Source of the DNA: an uncultured Alphaproteobacteria bacterium
GTDB lineage: Bacteria; Pseudomonadota; Alphaproteobacteria; Caulobacterales; Hyphomonadaceae
Assembly (NCBI GenBank): GCA_903831255.1
Contig: CAIKWZ010000040.1
Coordinates: forward strand, 124,001 to 188,000
Direction: 5' to 3'
Length of the DNA: 64,000 bases
Below are positions 1 through 10,071 of the stretch, piece after piece. The notes beneath the pieces are model-generated. The model was given only the letters and a program-made list of their open reading frames with translations. It did no database searches and was not told the DNA's origin. The translations under genes and the position numbers were made by a program. Position 1 is the first letter of the stretch; each line of letters starts with the position of its first letter.

Positions 1-1004
<1,004 letters not shown>

Positions 1005-1272
1005 AATCAGGAAACCCTTCTGCGCGTTGGCGATTCGCATGAGCGTCGGACATGCGACCTGAGCGATGCCGTTAGAGTGAACAATGCGTTGAAAAAGCCG
1101 CTATCAAAGTAAAACGTTCGCTTTTTGCGGGGATTCTCGCTCAAACATCCATGCAAAGCACATATGAGAGCTTGATTTCGCCTGTCGACTGGGCTTCCAA
1201 CACATGCGTCGGTCGCAGCCGCTCTTCAGTCTGCGAAAGTGACCCAACTGATAACTGCGGAGTTTGAAGATC

Positions 1273-1620
1273 ATGGCAACCGCCTCAAAGACAACCAAGA
1301 CCGCCGCAAAGCCGGCGCCGAAAGCTGCAGCTGAAAAAAAGCAGAACACCGTGAGCCTCAAGAACCTGGCCGCTGTGCTCGCTGACAAGCACGAGCTGCC
1401 GAAGAAGCAGTCCGAGGCCGTTCTCAACGATCTCGTCGCGCTTCTGGGTAAGCACCTCAAGAAGGGTGACCGCATCCGTATTCCGGGCTTCGGCATTCTG
1501 GTCGTTCGCAAGCGTGCAGCTCGCATGGGCCGTAATCCCGCCACCGGCGAAGCGGTCAAGATCAAGGCCAGCAAGAAGATCACCTTCCGTCCCGCGAAGG
1601 ACCTCAAGGAATCGATCTGA
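1273..1620 (+). CDS. HU-family nucleoid DNA-binding protein with basic N-terminal tail
   Basis: This 115-residue histone-like protein bends and compacts DNA as a dimer. The HU core starts near residue 27 (TVSLKNLAAVLADKH) and contains the beta-arm region IRIPGFGILVVRKRAARMGRNPATGEAVKIKASKKITFRPAKDLK, in which the RNPATG motif and F/P contacts are conserved. The first ~26 residues are a low-complexity Lys/Ala/Thr/Pro tail (ASKTTKTAAKPAPKAAAEKK), so the protein is longer than the usual ~90 residues. I use ATG 1273, which has GGAG about ten bases upstream. A TTG at 1264 would add only three residues. The gene is monocistronic and is followed by a strong intrinsic terminator. The tail resembles H1-like extensions seen on some bacterial HU proteins and probably adds non-specific DNA affinity (inference). 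Confidence 0.93.
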   Translation: MATASKTTKTAAKPAPKAAAEKKQNTVSLKNLAAVLADKHELPKKQSEAVLNDLVALLGKHLKKGDRIRIPGFGILVVRKRAARMGRNPATGEAVKIKASKKITFRPAKDLKESI

Positions 1621-1630
1621 AGAAAACACA

Positions 1631-1661
1631 GCCGTCCGGGCCCAGGCCCGGACGGTTTTTT
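1631..1661 (+). terminator. Intrinsic terminator of the HU gene
   Basis: A GC-rich perfect inverted repeat (CCGTCCGGGC paired with GCCCGGACGG) is followed directly by a run of six T. It starts 11 bases after the HU stop codon. This is the clearest Rho-independent terminator in the window. Confidence 0.92.
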
Positions 1662-1704
1662 CTGACCGCTGCGGCGGAACCCTCCGGTGGGCGATAGCTC
1701 TGAC

Positions 1705-2589
1705 CTAGCGTGGCGCGAACCCCGAAGGACGAAGACCCTTATAGAGCTCTGCTCCCGCCGCGATCGTCGGCAATGAAGCAATAGCCTGCAGTCCGGCGGC
1801 GAGGCCTCCGACAACCGCAAAAGACACCGGGCCGGCCGTACCTCCGGCGCCAAGGAACACATCCGCCAGACCCTGTACCAGGATCGCGCAGATGAGGGTT
1901 GGCGGCAGGGTCCACAACAGCACAGCGATCATTCTGAAAACGTTGCCGCGCGACCATGGCCAGGTCTGCAGGACCACGATGCGGCGCTCACCGATTGTGG
2001 CCGCGTTCACCATCGCAAGCCGCACTCCCAGCGCCAGCAATACCGCAAGCAGAAGCAGGCCCACGATCGCCACAAGCGCCGCCCGTGAGGGGTCGAGGCT
2101 TTCGGCGATGGCCTGCAGGAGGGCTTGCGGATCTCCGGCGTATTGGGCCGGATCCCCGCCTGCAGCAATCATCGGACCGAGGCTCAGCGAGCTGAGGATA
2201 ATCACCGCCAGAAGAAGAACCGGCATCAGCAGAAACGCCACGCTCAGAGCCGCTCCCAGAAGCCGGAGTTCATCAGCCCCGAAGGAGAGGCCGAAACGCC
2301 CGACATATTCCTGACGCACGGCCAGTCTCAGCACGCAGGCGGAATACGCCGCGCCAGCAAGCAGCTGGATGATCATGCCGGCCAGAAAGCCCGGGATCGC
2401 CTGTTCGGGCGGCGCCGACTGCGCCTGCGAAAGCAGCGTCAGGACTTCGCCCACTCCGACACAGACCCCGAGAACAACGGCCGCAGGAAGCATTCGTCGC
2501 CAGTTCGCTCTGAAGAACGCATAGGCATCCCGCACCACCTGTGAGACCGGGATCCCGCCCGAGGGGCCGCCTGAGAGACTATCAGCCAT
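1705..2589 (-). CDS. Polytopic inner-membrane protein of unknown function
   Basis: The product has 294 residues and about six hydrophobic segments. One follows FFRANWRRMLPAAVVLGVCVGV, one is IPGFLAGMIIQLLAGAAYSACVL, then LLGAALSVAFLLMPVLLLAVIIL, AALVAIVGLLLLAVLLALGVRLAMV, MIAVLLWTLPPTLICAILV and the stretch before the C-terminus. The N-terminus (IPVSQVVRDAYAFFRANW) resembles membrane proteins with a conserved amphipathic entry helix, often annotated as DUF or glycerophosphodiester-phosphodiesterase membrane-domain-like. I see no catalytic motif. The gene is divergent from trmFO with a 185-bp gap and convergent with the HU terminator. The function is unknown; the coding assignment is secure from length and membrane pattern. 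Confidence 0.8.
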   Translation of the reverse strand: MADSLSGGPSGGIPVSQVVRDAYAFFRANWRRMLPAAVVLGVCVGVGEVLTLLSQAQSAPPEQAIPGFLAGMIIQLLAGAAYSACVLRLAVRQEYVGRFGLSFGADELRLLGAALSVAFLLMPVLLLAVIILSSLSLGPMIAAGGDPAQYAGDPQALLQAIAESLDPSRAALVAIVGLLLLAVLLALGVRLAMVNAATIGERRIVVLQTWPWSRGNVFRMIAVLLWTLPPTLICAILVQGLADVFLGAGGTAGPVSFAVVGGLAAGLQAIASLPTIAAGAELYKGLRPSGFAPR

Positions 2590-2774
2590 GCGGATCTCAT
2601 CCTTCCCTGCCCTCGCATCGCGCCCCGAACAGCGCTCCAGACGAGGCGGGTAAGAACATAGGACGCCTTGCTGCGTCTCACAATGACAGCGCTCAAGCCG
2701 CCACGGACCTCACGCGCGTCCAGGGACAATGAGCCCTCTTCCCATGTCTGGAAGGTCCATTCTATAGACGGGGC

Positions 2775-4175
2775 ATGACATCAGCGCCCATTCACATCAT
2801 CGGCGGCGGCATGGCCGGCTGCGAAGCTGCCTGGCAGATCGCCAACCGGGGACTGCCGGTCGTAATCCACGAGATGAGACCGGTCAGAACCACAGAGGCT
2901 CATCAGACAGACGCCCTGGCTGAGCTTGTCTGCTCGAACTCCTTCCGTTCGGATGACTGGGAGCACAATGCTGTCGGTCTTCTCCACGAGGAGATGAGGC
3001 GGGCCGGCGGTCTCATCATTTCATCCGGAGATCGTCATAAGGTGCCGGCCGGATCAGCGCTGGCGGTCGATCGGGAGGGGTTTTCGAGGGCCGTCACCGA
3101 GGCTCTGAGCGCGCATCCCCTCGTCACGATTGATCGTGCAGAGATTTCGGGCTGGCCGCCGGAGGACTGGGACAGCGTCATTATCGCGACCGGACCTCTG
3201 ACCTCCCCAGGCCTGGCCGAAGCAATCCTGAAGCGCACGGGTCGCGACAGTCTCGCCTTCTTCGATGCGATCGCTCCGATCGTGCATCTGGACTCGATCG
3301 ACATGGGCAAGGCGTGGCGTCAGTCGCGTTACGACAAGCCAGGTCCGGGCGGCGACGCGGCCGCCTACATCAACTGCCCGATGGACAGGGAACAGTATGA
3401 AGCCTTCCTCGCAGCGCTGATCGCTGCGCCCAAGACGGAATTTCGGGAATGGGAGGGGACGCCCTATTTCGAAGGATGTCTGCCGATCGAAGTCATGGCG
3501 GAGAGAGGGCCTGAGACCCTCCGCTACGGGCCGATGAAACCGGTGGGCCTGACAAATCCCCACAACCCGACCGTGAAGGCTTACGCAATCGTCCAGCTGC
3601 GCCAAGACAATCGTCTGGGCACTCTCTGGAACATGGTCGGCTTTCAGACCAAGCTTCGGCACGGCGCGCAGTCAGACGTCTTCCGAATGATACCCGGACT
3701 TGAGAACGCCCAGTTTGCGCGCCTCGGGGGAATCCACCGCAATACGTTCATCAACTCGCCAGAGCTCCTCGACAGTCAGCTCAGGCTTCGCGCCGAGCCC
3801 CGAATCCGGTTCGCCGGACAGGTCACGGGCGTTGAAGGCTATGTCGAGAGCGCCGCGATGGGTCTTGTCGCCGGTCGTCTCGCCGCAGCCGAACGGCTGG
3901 GAGAGACCCGGGAGGCCCCTCCGGTCACCACAGCGCTCGGCGCCCTGGTCGCCCACGTCACCGGAGGACATCTGACGATGCCGGGATCCTCCGGCGTCTT
4001 TCAGCCGATGAACGTCAACTACGGTCTGTTCCCGGATCTTGAGCAACCGATTTCGCGGGATCCGGATGGGCGACGGCTCAGGGGCGCCGAGAAGACACGA
4101 GCGAAAAAAAGGGAAATGTCCCTCAGGGCGCTGCGGGATATCGACGGCTGGCTGACGAGCGACGTCGCAGTCTAG
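2775..4175 (+). CDS. trmFO: Methylenetetrahydrofolate--tRNA-(uracil-5-)-methyltransferase TrmFO
   Basis: TrmFO makes m5U54 (ribothymidine) in the T-loop of tRNA using methylene-THF and FADH2. The 466-residue protein starts with the FAD Rossmann motif [18 protein letters not shown], followed by the family signature [29 protein letters not shown], in which the Cys of VCSNSFR is the conserved one. Further family blocks are [42 protein letters not shown] and [17 protein letters not shown]. The C-terminal block is [12 protein letters not shown]. Length and motifs are full. Its stop overlaps the stop of the convergent downstream gene in a shared CTAG, so the two transcripts must overlap. Confidence 0.97.
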   Translation: MTSAPIHIIGGGMAGCEAAWQIANRGLPVVIHEMRPVRTTEAHQTDALAELVCSNSFRSDDWEHNAVGLLHEEMRRAGGLIISSGDRHKVPAGSALAVDREGFSRAVTEALSAHPLVTIDRAEISGWPPEDWDSVIIATGPLTSPGLAEAILKRTGRDSLAFFDAIAPIVHLDSIDMGKAWRQSRYDKPGPGGDAAAYINCPMDREQYEAFLAALIAAPKTEFREWEGTPYFEGCLPIEVMAERGPETLRYGPMKPVGLTNPHNPTVKAYAIVQLRQDNRLGTLWNMVGFQTKLRHGAQSDVFRMIPGLENAQFARLGGIHRNTFINSPELLDSQLRLRAEPRIRFAGQVTGVEGYVESAAMGLVAGRLAAAERLGETREAPPVTTALGALVAHVTGGHLTMPGSSGVFQPMNVNYGLFPDLEQPISRDPDGRRLRGAEKTRAKKREMSLRALRDIDGWLTSDVAV

Positions 4176-4873
4176 ATCCGTCTCCAGAAAACCGCTGAGA
4201 GCACGGCCAGTCGCTGTCCCAGCGGTCCGGGGGCGGGGCCCGGCCGCACCGTGGCGAGATGTGCGACTGCCGGCCAGAGATCACCCGGCGCCCCTCGGAT
4301 CAGCCGACGCGCAGAACCAAATCGCTCGGTCGCGTCGGGCAAACCCGCTTTTGCGCTTAACGCGGCGATGGCGCAGGCCTCCAGAGCCTCTCTCCAAACT
4401 TCGGCGGCGGAGGGGTTAAGCGCCCGGGCGGCGAGATAGATCGCCCCCGCCTCACAGGCGTGATGTCGGGCTTCGTGCAGGCCGCCCGGCGCATGATCAG
4501 TGCCGGAGAGATGATCATCGAGCGCCTCGTCAAACCGATCCAGAAGCGTGTGGAGATCCTGCGCCAGAGCTGTTCGGCCGGACAGCAGCCAGGCCAGCTC
4601 CTCGCTCAGATCATGCCGGCGGGGTTTGTCGCCCGATTGCAAGGCCTCCACCGTCTCCCGCCACCACTGGATCCGGATCTTACCGATCATCGCCTCTTTC
4701 ATACCCAGAGCCCTGAGCAGCTCCTGATGGAACAGGGCCAGGGCGGCAAGGGCGCGACGCTCGTCTGCCGGAGCATAGCGGCTGGCGAGCCAGCGGGCCT
4801 CATCGAGGCGGCGGAAACGCGCATCGAACGTCTCGGCGCTTGCCAGATTTCCCGAAACGGCCGTATCGATCAT
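4172..4873 (-). CDS. Squalene/phytoene synthase-fold protein, NDUFAF6-like
   Basis: This 233-residue protein has an all-helical isoprenoid-synthase-like fold. The block [24 protein letters not shown] followed by [15 protein letters not shown] is typical of the alphaproteobacterial relatives of NDUFAF6, a mitochondrial complex I assembly factor. It is shorter than true phytoene synthases (~280-300 residues), and I cannot see both aspartate-rich DxxxD substrate motifs, so isoprenoid condensation is doubtful. Its stop codon overlaps that of trmFO (shared CTAG), and it is divergent from sodB with only 75 bases between the two starts. A role in respiratory-complex assembly is inferred from the family only. 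Confidence 0.8.
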   Translation of the reverse strand: MIDTAVSGNLASAETFDARFRRLDEARWLASRYAPADERRALAALALFHQELLRALGMKEAMIGKIRIQWWRETVEALQSGDKPRRHDLSEELAWLLSGRTALAQDLHTLLDRFDEALDDHLSGTDHAPGGLHEARHHACEAGAIYLAARALNPSAAEVWREALEACAIAALSAKAGLPDATERFGSARRLIRGAPGDLWPAVAHLATVRPGPAPGPLGQRLAVLSAVFWRRI

Positions 4874-4948
4874 GGTGTGTGCGACAGTCCGTTGCCTGAG
4901 GCGTCCTGCGACCTATCAGACCCGAACCGAGAGACAAAGGAAATCATC

Positions 4949-5545
4949 ATGGCTTTCACCCTCCCCCCTCTTCCCTATGAGCGCACGGCTCTTCAGCCTC
5001 ATATCACCGAAAACACCCTCAATTTTCATTACGGCAAGCATCATCAGGCCTATCTCGACAACCTCAACAAGCTTGTTCCCGGGTCGGCCTTCGAAGGGCT
5101 GTCGCTGGAAGACGTCATCCGGCAGTCCCACGGAAAGGCCCCGGGCGTGTTCAACAATTCGGCCCAGGTCTGGAACCACACCTTCTACTGGAATTCCATG
5201 AAACCCGGCGGCGGCGGAGAGCCCACGGGCCCGGTCGCGAGCCGGATCGATGCGGATTTCGGCGGCTATGAGGGCTTTCGCAAGGCCTTCACGGAAGCTG
5301 GAGCGACCCAGTTCGGCTCCGGCTGGGCATGGCTCGTTCTGGCGGCGGGCAAGCTCGAGGTTCGCAAGACCGGTAATGCTGAGACGCCTCTTACCGAGGC
5401 GGGAGTGACGCCCCTCATGACGATGGATGTCTGGGAACACGCCTACTATCTGGACTTCCAGAACGCACGTCCTCGCTACATGGACGTGTTCCTGGCGAAT
5501 CTCGTGAACTGGGACTTCGTCAACGCCAATCTGGCTGCAGCCTGA
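4949..5545 (+). CDS. sodB: Superoxide dismutase, Fe type
   Basis: This cytoplasmic enzyme dismutates superoxide to oxygen and hydrogen peroxide. The 198-residue protein begins MAFTLPPLPYERTALQPHI. It carries the metal ligands in order: His27 in NTLNFHYGKHHQAYL, His in WNHTFYWNSMKP, and the Asp and His of MDVWEHAYYLDFQNARP. The active-site Tyr (HYGKHH) and the Gln of GATQFGSGWAWL are present; this Q position and the NHTFYW block favour Fe over Mn. The in-frame ORF extends upstream without a good start, so I chose ATG 4949, which has an AAAGGA ribosome-binding site about nine bases upstream. A possible weak promoter (TTGCCT, 16-base spacer, TATCAG) lies at about 4892-4919. There is no signal peptide. 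Confidence 0.97.
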   Translation: MAFTLPPLPYERTALQPHITENTLNFHYGKHHQAYLDNLNKLVPGSAFEGLSLEDVIRQSHGKAPGVFNNSAQVWNHTFYWNSMKPGGGGEPTGPVASRIDADFGGYEGFRKAFTEAGATQFGSGWAWLVLAAGKLEVRKTGNAETPLTEAGVTPLMTMDVWEHAYYLDFQNARPRYMDVFLANLVNWDFVNANLAAA

Positions 5546-5550
5546 TGTCC

Positions 5551-5583
5551 GCCGGCAGGCAGGCCCTCAGGCCTTCCTGCCGG
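5551..5583 (+). terminator. Strong hairpin between sodB and the dioxygenase gene
   Basis: A near-perfect 14-bp inverted repeat (GCCGGCAGG ... CCTGCCGGC) surrounds a CTCA-type loop. It begins five bases after the sodB stop. No T run follows, so it may act as a 3'-end stabiliser or partial terminator rather than a classical terminator. Confidence 0.5.
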
Positions 5584-5606
5584 CCGCTTCGGCTCCTCAG
5601 GAGAGC

Positions 5607-6458
5607 ATGATCGTGGGCACGACGAACCTCACCATCTCCCCCCTCTCGCCCGTGATCGGAGCGGCGATCGGCGGTCTGGACCTCTCCCGTCCCCTGTCCC
5701 TGGAGGAAGCCGGCGCCATTCGCGAGGCGTTGTTGCGTCATCACGTCGTCTTTTTTCGTGATCAGCAGCTGTCCCCGGAGCAATTGAAGGAACTGGGGCG
5801 CTCCTTCGGCACGCTCAACATCCACCCCTATGTCAGAGGCATGACCGGCCACCCGGAGATCTTGGAGATTATCAAGGAGCCCTCCGATAAGGTGAATTTC
5901 GGGGGCGGGTGGCATTCGGATATGAGCTTTCTCGAAATCCCCGTGATGGGGTCTATCCTCCACGCCGTGGAAGTTCCTGAAGTCGGCGGCGACACACTGT
6001 TCGCCAGTCAGTACGCTGCCTGGGAGGCGCTCTCCCCAGGCTTGCAGTCCGTTCTCTCAGGGCTGCGCGCGGTGCATTCTGCTTCCGAGGAGTATGGCGA
6101 ACGGGGACAGTCCTCCCGCAAGAGGGCTTCCATGGATTCGGAGGTCGTGGGACCCGACACCCCTGAATACGTTCATCCGGTGGTGCGCACCCATCCGGAA
6201 ACCGGGAGGCGGGGATTGTATGTCAATCCGGCCTTCACCCTGCGGTTCGAAGGATGGACCCGACGTGAAAGTCGCCCGCTTCTCGACTATCTCTTTGAGG
6301 TCTCACGGAAGGAGGCATTCACGTGCCGCTTCCGCTGGCGGCCAGGATCTGTGGCCTTCTGGGACAATCGCTGCGTCTGGCATTACGCTCTCAACGATTA
6401 CCACGGTCACCGCCGACACATGCGAAGGGTGACTGTTGAGGGCGATGCCGTCGTCTGA
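5607..6458 (+). CDS. TauD/TfdA-family Fe(II)/2-oxoglutarate-dependent dioxygenase
   Basis: The 283-residue protein belongs to the TauD/TfdA hydroxylase family, which oxidises taurine, 2,4-D, alkyl sulfates and similar small acids using Fe(II) and 2-oxoglutarate. The facial triad is visible: His and Asp in GGGWHSDMSF and the distal His in DNRCVWHYALNDYHGHRRHMRRVTV, where the downstream Arg binds 2-oxoglutarate. N-terminal family features are IGGLDLSRPLS and HHVVFFRDQQLSPEQ. ATG 5607 is preceded by AGGAGAG. It may be cotranscribed with sodB across the hairpin. The substrate cannot be deduced; no transporter or sulfonate gene is adjacent. Confidence 0.93.
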   Translation: MIVGTTNLTISPLSPVIGAAIGGLDLSRPLSLEEAGAIREALLRHHVVFFRDQQLSPEQLKELGRSFGTLNIHPYVRGMTGHPEILEIIKEPSDKVNFGGGWHSDMSFLEIPVMGSILHAVEVPEVGGDTLFASQYAAWEALSPGLQSVLSGLRAVHSASEEYGERGQSSRKRASMDSEVVGPDTPEYVHPVVRTHPETGRRGLYVNPAFTLRFEGWTRRESRPLLDYLFEVSRKEAFTCRFRWRPGSVAFWDNRCVWHYALNDYHGHRRHMRRVTVEGDAVV

Positions 6459-6461
6459 GCG

Positions 6462-6935
6462 CTAGCCGCGATCGCGCAGCAGGCGTCCCTTCTGGCGGTT
6501 CCAGTCCCTTTGCTTTTCAACGTCGCGCTTGTCGACAGTCTTGCGGCCTCTTCCGAGGCCGAGCTCTATTTTGGCCATTCCACGCTCGTTGAAATACATT
6601 TTGAGGGGGACCAGCGTGCGGCCCTCCTTCTCGATACCCAGAATCAGGCGGGCCATCTCCCGCTTGCGAAGGAGCAGCTTCCGCTTGCGACCCGGCTCAT
6701 GATTGAACTGAGCCGCGGGCGGGTAGATCGGAATGCTCGCATTGATGAGGATAATTTCCCCGTCTTCCTCACGCGCATAGCTTTCAGCGATGTTCGCCCG
6801 TCCCGCTCGCAGGGACTTCACCTCGGTCCCGAGCAGAACGATCCCGGCCTCGAGGGTATCCTCGATCTCATAGTTACGCCTCGCCTGACGATTTTCGGCA
6901 ATGAGCTTGCGGGCCTTCTCCCGCTGGGCGTTCAT
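6462..6935 (-). CDS. smpB: SsrA-binding protein SmpB
   Basis: SmpB delivers tmRNA to stalled ribosomes for trans-translation. The 157-residue protein has the family blocks [41 protein letters not shown] and [31 protein letters not shown]. It ends with the basic tail [29 protein letters not shown] that enters the mRNA channel. It is full length and overlaps the dapA stop by ATGA (6932-6935), so translation is probably coupled. Its stop lies three bases from that of the convergent dioxygenase. The dapA-smpB order is common in alphaproteobacteria. No ssrA gene was recognised in the window. Confidence 0.97.
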   Translation of the reverse strand: MNAQREKARKLIAENRQARRNYEIEDTLEAGIVLLGTEVKSLRAGRANIAESYAREEDGEIILINASIPIYPPAAQFNHEPGRKRKLLLRKREMARLILGIEKEGRTLVPLKMYFNERGMAKIELGLGRGRKTVDKRDVEKQRDWNRQKGRLLRDRG

Positions 6936-7810
6936 GCGAGAACTCCCGCCTCCCGCATCGCCTCGTCGATTTCCCGGCGCACGGCGTCAGAGGCTACGGG
7001 AAGCAGGGGCAGCCTCACATCTTCAAGGCAAAGTCCGAGGCGGCTGAGGGCGTATTTGGTCGGCGCAGGGCTCGCTTCAAGAAAAAGGGCCCGATGGAGA
7101 CGCGCGAGCCGGTCATTGAGGCGACGAGCGGTGGCGTAATCTCCCTTCATGCAGGCGTCCTGCACGGCTGCGACCTGAGCGGGAGCGACATTGGCCGTCA
7201 CGGAAATGCATCCCACGCCGCCCAGAGCGCTGAAACCCACTGCCGTTGGGTCCTCACCTGAAATCTGAATAAAGTCTTTCCCGCAGAGCGCAGTGTGACG
7301 GGAGACACGATCCAGCTGAGCGGTGGCGTCCTTGACGCCTATGACGTTTGGCAAGCGGGCGAGCCGACCCATGGTTTCAGGGGTCACATCCGATCCCGTC
7401 CGAGCCGGAACATTGTAAATGAAAATCGGCAGCTGAACCGCATCATTGAGGGCCTGATAATGTGCGACGACCCCATCCTGCGTTGGCCGGTTGTAATAGG
7501 GGCTCACCACCAGAGCGGCGTCTGCGCCGACCGCTTTCGCAAACCGCAGCAGACCGATCGCTTCCTCCGTCGAATTCGACCCGGCCCCGGCGATCACGGG
7601 CACGCGCCCGCGAGCGGTCCGCACGCAGATCTCCACCACCTCCCTGTGTTCCTCGTGCGACAGGGTGGTCGACTCACCGGTGGTCCCGCACGGAACAAGT
7701 CCATGGCTGCCCGCTTCGATCTGCCGCTCGACAAGAGCCGCGAACGCAGCTTCATCAACCCTGCCGTCCCGAAAAGGGGTGACCAGCGCAGGGATTGACC
7801 CTTTGAACAT
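6932..7810 (-). CDS. dapA: 4-hydroxy-tetrahydrodipicolinate synthase
   Basis: DapA condenses pyruvate with aspartate semialdehyde in lysine/DAP biosynthesis. The 292-residue TIM-barrel starts [16 protein letters not shown] at ATG 7810, with GGAG six bases upstream (GGAGACTTTC). An extended frame up to 7903 is not needed. Diagnostic residues are present: the pyruvate-binding GTTGEST, the proton-relay Tyr in [10 protein letters not shown], and the Schiff-base Lys in [11 protein letters not shown]. It is followed by smpB in an ATGA overlap and is divergent from the lytic transglycosylase gene. Supplying DAP for peptidoglycan next to a murein-degrading enzyme is plausible but may be coincidental. 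Confidence 0.96.
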   Translation of the reverse strand: MFKGSIPALVTPFRDGRVDEAAFAALVERQIEAGSHGLVPCGTTGESTTLSHEEHREVVEICVRTARGRVPVIAGAGSNSTEEAIGLLRFAKAVGADAALVVSPYYNRPTQDGVVAHYQALNDAVQLPIFIYNVPARTGSDVTPETMGRLARLPNVIGVKDATAQLDRVSRHTALCGKDFIQISGEDPTAVGFSALGGVGCISVTANVAPAQVAAVQDACMKGDYATARRLNDRLARLHRALFLEASPAPTKYALSRLGLCLEDVRLPLLPVASDAVRREIDEAMREAGVLA

Positions 7811-7848
7811 GAAAGTCTCCGGAACGGGCGAATGGGTGGTGAAGCCGC

Positions 7849-7876
7849 TTGCAGCCGGCGCCAAGCGAGGGATAAT
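7849..7876 (+). promoter_or_regulatory. Candidate sigma-70 promoter of the lytic transglycosylase gene
   Basis: TTGCAG, a 16-base spacer, and GATAAT lie 28 bases upstream of the slt ATG in the short dapA/slt divergent gap. This was found by eye. The -10 is good and the -35 moderate. Confidence 0.4.
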
Positions 7877-7903
7877 CATCCCGAAGAGGGATTTGGCAAG
7901 CAC

Positions 7904-9943
7904 ATGTCGCGCCTAGCCTACTTATTCACAGCTGTATCTCTGGCGGCCATCGGCAGCGGGAGCGCCCTGGGGCTTCCCTCGGCGCCGTCCCTTAAGCCCC
8001 GGGAGACGATTGAGGCGTCGTCGCTTCCGAAATCGGAATTTGAGATTTTGTTGCGGGCTCTGACGGCGGCCGAGGAGGAACGGTGGCAGGACGTCCGTTC
8101 CGCCATCCCGAGACTGACCGATCCGGCCGCGAAGCTGCTGCTCAGGTGGGAAATTGCAACGGATGGAGACTCGGGACTGGTTTTCACCGAGCTTCAGGAC
8201 GCCCTTGAGACATTCAGCGACTGGCCTGATCGCGCCCGAATATTCGAGGCCGCCGAAATCAGGATCTCCAGATCCTCTCTCACGGCGACGGAGCGCGTAA
8301 CCTGGCTGCTGGCGAGGGGGCCTCAGACGGGAGACGGAATTCTGGCCCTGGCCGACGCCTATGAGTCTCTGGGGCGGCGGGAGGACATGGAACGGGTCGT
8401 TCGCGCGGCCTGGCGGGGACGGGCGTTGTCGAATGATCAGGCCGAAGCGCTCAGGACCCGGTACGGCGCCTTTCTGACGAAGGAGGACTACGCCGCTCGC
8501 GTCGACATGCTCCTCTGGCGTAGCAGCATAAAGGCCGCACAGTCCTTTCTTCCAAATCTGTCTCCCGGCGCGCGTCGGGCCGCCGAGGCCCGCATCGGCC
8601 TGATGACCAACAGAAAGAACGTCGACAGCCTCCTTGAGGCCGTTCCGGAAGACTTTGCGTCAGATCCGGGCCTCCTCACGGAACAGGCGCGCTGGAATGA
8701 ACGCCGGGGACGGCCCGCAGAGGAACAAAAGCTTCTTCTGCGCGTCAGGGCGACCGATGCGCCGGTGGTCGGACGGGAGGCGATCTGGAAAGAGCGTCAC
8801 ACGGTCATAAGGCGTCTTCTGCGTGAACGGGATTACGCGACGGCTTACCTGCTTGCCCGAGACCATGGCCTGGATCAGGGAGAGGGGTTTCGGGACGCTG
8901 AGTGGCTGGCGGGCTGGCTGGCGCTTGCGCGTCGCAGGGAGCCAACCCAGGCGGAAGCTCATTTTCGGCGTCTGGCGTCCACTCCCGGGACGCCGATCAG
9001 CACCGCGCGAGCTCATTACTGGCTGGGAGAGGCCCTCCTCGCTCAGGACCGGCGGGAAGATGCTGACGCGGCCTATCGCGAGGCCGCGAGGCACCCGTTC
9101 ACATTTTACGGCCAGCTGGCAGCCGAGCGCCTTGGACAGAAGCAGCCGGAGGCGCGTCTGATTGCGTTCGCCCCGACACCTTCGCCCACTCCGGAGCAGC
9201 GTGCAGAATTCAGTATGAGGCCGGCGGTCCGCGCGGCGGTGTTTCTGGCCGATTCCGGACGCCTCGCGACGTTCGAGCGTTTCGTCAGTCAGCTGGACGA
9301 CACGCTGACCTCCCCGCTCGAGCATCAGATGCTTTTCGATATTGCCCAGGGCTATCTTGAGACCAGAGCCGCCGTCCGGAGCGGTAAGGCGGGTCTCGCT
9401 CGCGGGATCGTGGCGCCGGACGCAGTCTTTCCGGTCCTGGAGCTGCCCAAGTCCCCGCGCACAGGTTCAGCTGAGCCCGCCCTCGTGCTGGCGCTGTCAC
9501 GTCAGGAGAGCGAGTTTAATCCCCGGGCTGTGAGTTCTGCGGACGCCAGAGGGATGATGCAGATGATCCCGCGTTACGCTGAGGCGGAGGCGCGCCTGGT
9601 CGGACTTCCCTTCCGGAAGAGCTGGCTGACTGACGATCCGACTTACAATTTTCGCCTTGGCCGGGGCTTTCTGGACGACCTCGTGGATGATTTCAACGGA
9701 TCCTATATTCTCGCCGCAGCCGCGTATAACGCCGGCCCCAGTCGGGCAAAGCAGTGGATTGCGGACTTTGGGGATCCCAGAGCCGGTGCGGATCCGGTGG
9801 AATGGATCGAGAGCATACCCTTCTCCGAGACACGCAACTACGTTCAGCGGGTGATGGAGAACCTCCAGGTCTATCGTCATCGTCTTACGGGCGAGCCCAC
9901 GGTCATCAGCCTCTCAGATGATCTGCGTCGCGGGCGTCCCTGA
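7904..9943 (+). CDS. Soluble lytic murein transglycosylase, Slt70-like
   Basis: This is a 679-residue periplasmic enzyme that cleaves the MurNAc-GlcNAc bond to give 1,6-anhydro ends. ATG 7904 gives a typical signal peptide ([23 protein letters not shown]); the longer frame back to 7832 would bury it. Residues ~40-500 are a helical-repeat superhelix with TPR-like pairs such as [26 protein letters not shown]. The C-terminal SLT domain holds the catalytic Glu in [27 protein letters not shown] and the lysozyme-like block [19 protein letters not shown]. The protein is full length with all catalytic features intact. It is divergent from dapA and followed by a 128-bp gap before the cyclase gene. Confidence 0.93.
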   Translation: MSRLAYLFTAVSLAAIGSGSALGLPSAPSLKPRETIEASSLPKSEFEILLRALTAAEEERWQDVRSAIPRLTDPAAKLLLRWEIATDGDSGLVFTELQDALETFSDWPDRARIFEAAEIRISRSSLTATERVTWLLARGPQTGDGILALADAYESLGRREDMERVVRAAWRGRALSNDQAEALRTRYGAFLTKEDYAARVDMLLWRSSIKAAQSFLPNLSPGARRAAEARIGLMTNRKNVDSLLEAVPEDFASDPGLLTEQARWNERRGRPAEEQKLLLRVRATDAPVVGREAIWKERHTVIRRLLRERDYATAYLLARDHGLDQGEGFRDAEWLAGWLALARRREPTQAEAHFRRLASTPGTPISTARAHYWLGEALLAQDRREDADAAYREAARHPFTFYGQLAAERLGQKQPEARLIAFAPTPSPTPEQRAEFSMRPAVRAAVFLADSGRLATFERFVSQLDDTLTSPLEHQMLFDIAQGYLETRAAVRSGKAGLARGIVAPDAVFPVLELPKSPRTGSAEPALVLALSRQESEFNPRAVSSADARGMMQMIPRYAEAEARLVGLPFRKSWLTDDPTYNFRLGRGFLDDLVDDFNGSYILAAAAYNAGPSRAKQWIADFGDPRAGADPVEWIESIPFSETRNYVQRVMENLQVYRHRLTGEPTVISLSDDLRRGRP

Positions 9944-10071
9944 GCAGTCTCCCGGGTCGTCATCTCGACAAGGGCATCGTCCCGTCGCACCTTCGACGAG
10001 TCAGGCAGAGGGACACAGAGGCGTGAACTTCCAGTACGCTTCCGTTCCGTTCCGGAGGGGCTAGAGGAAAG

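Noticed and set aside
1104-1862. 252-residue minus-strand ORF across HU and its terminator
   Set aside because: It runs antisense through a clear HU gene and the terminator hairpin, and shows no recognisable domain.
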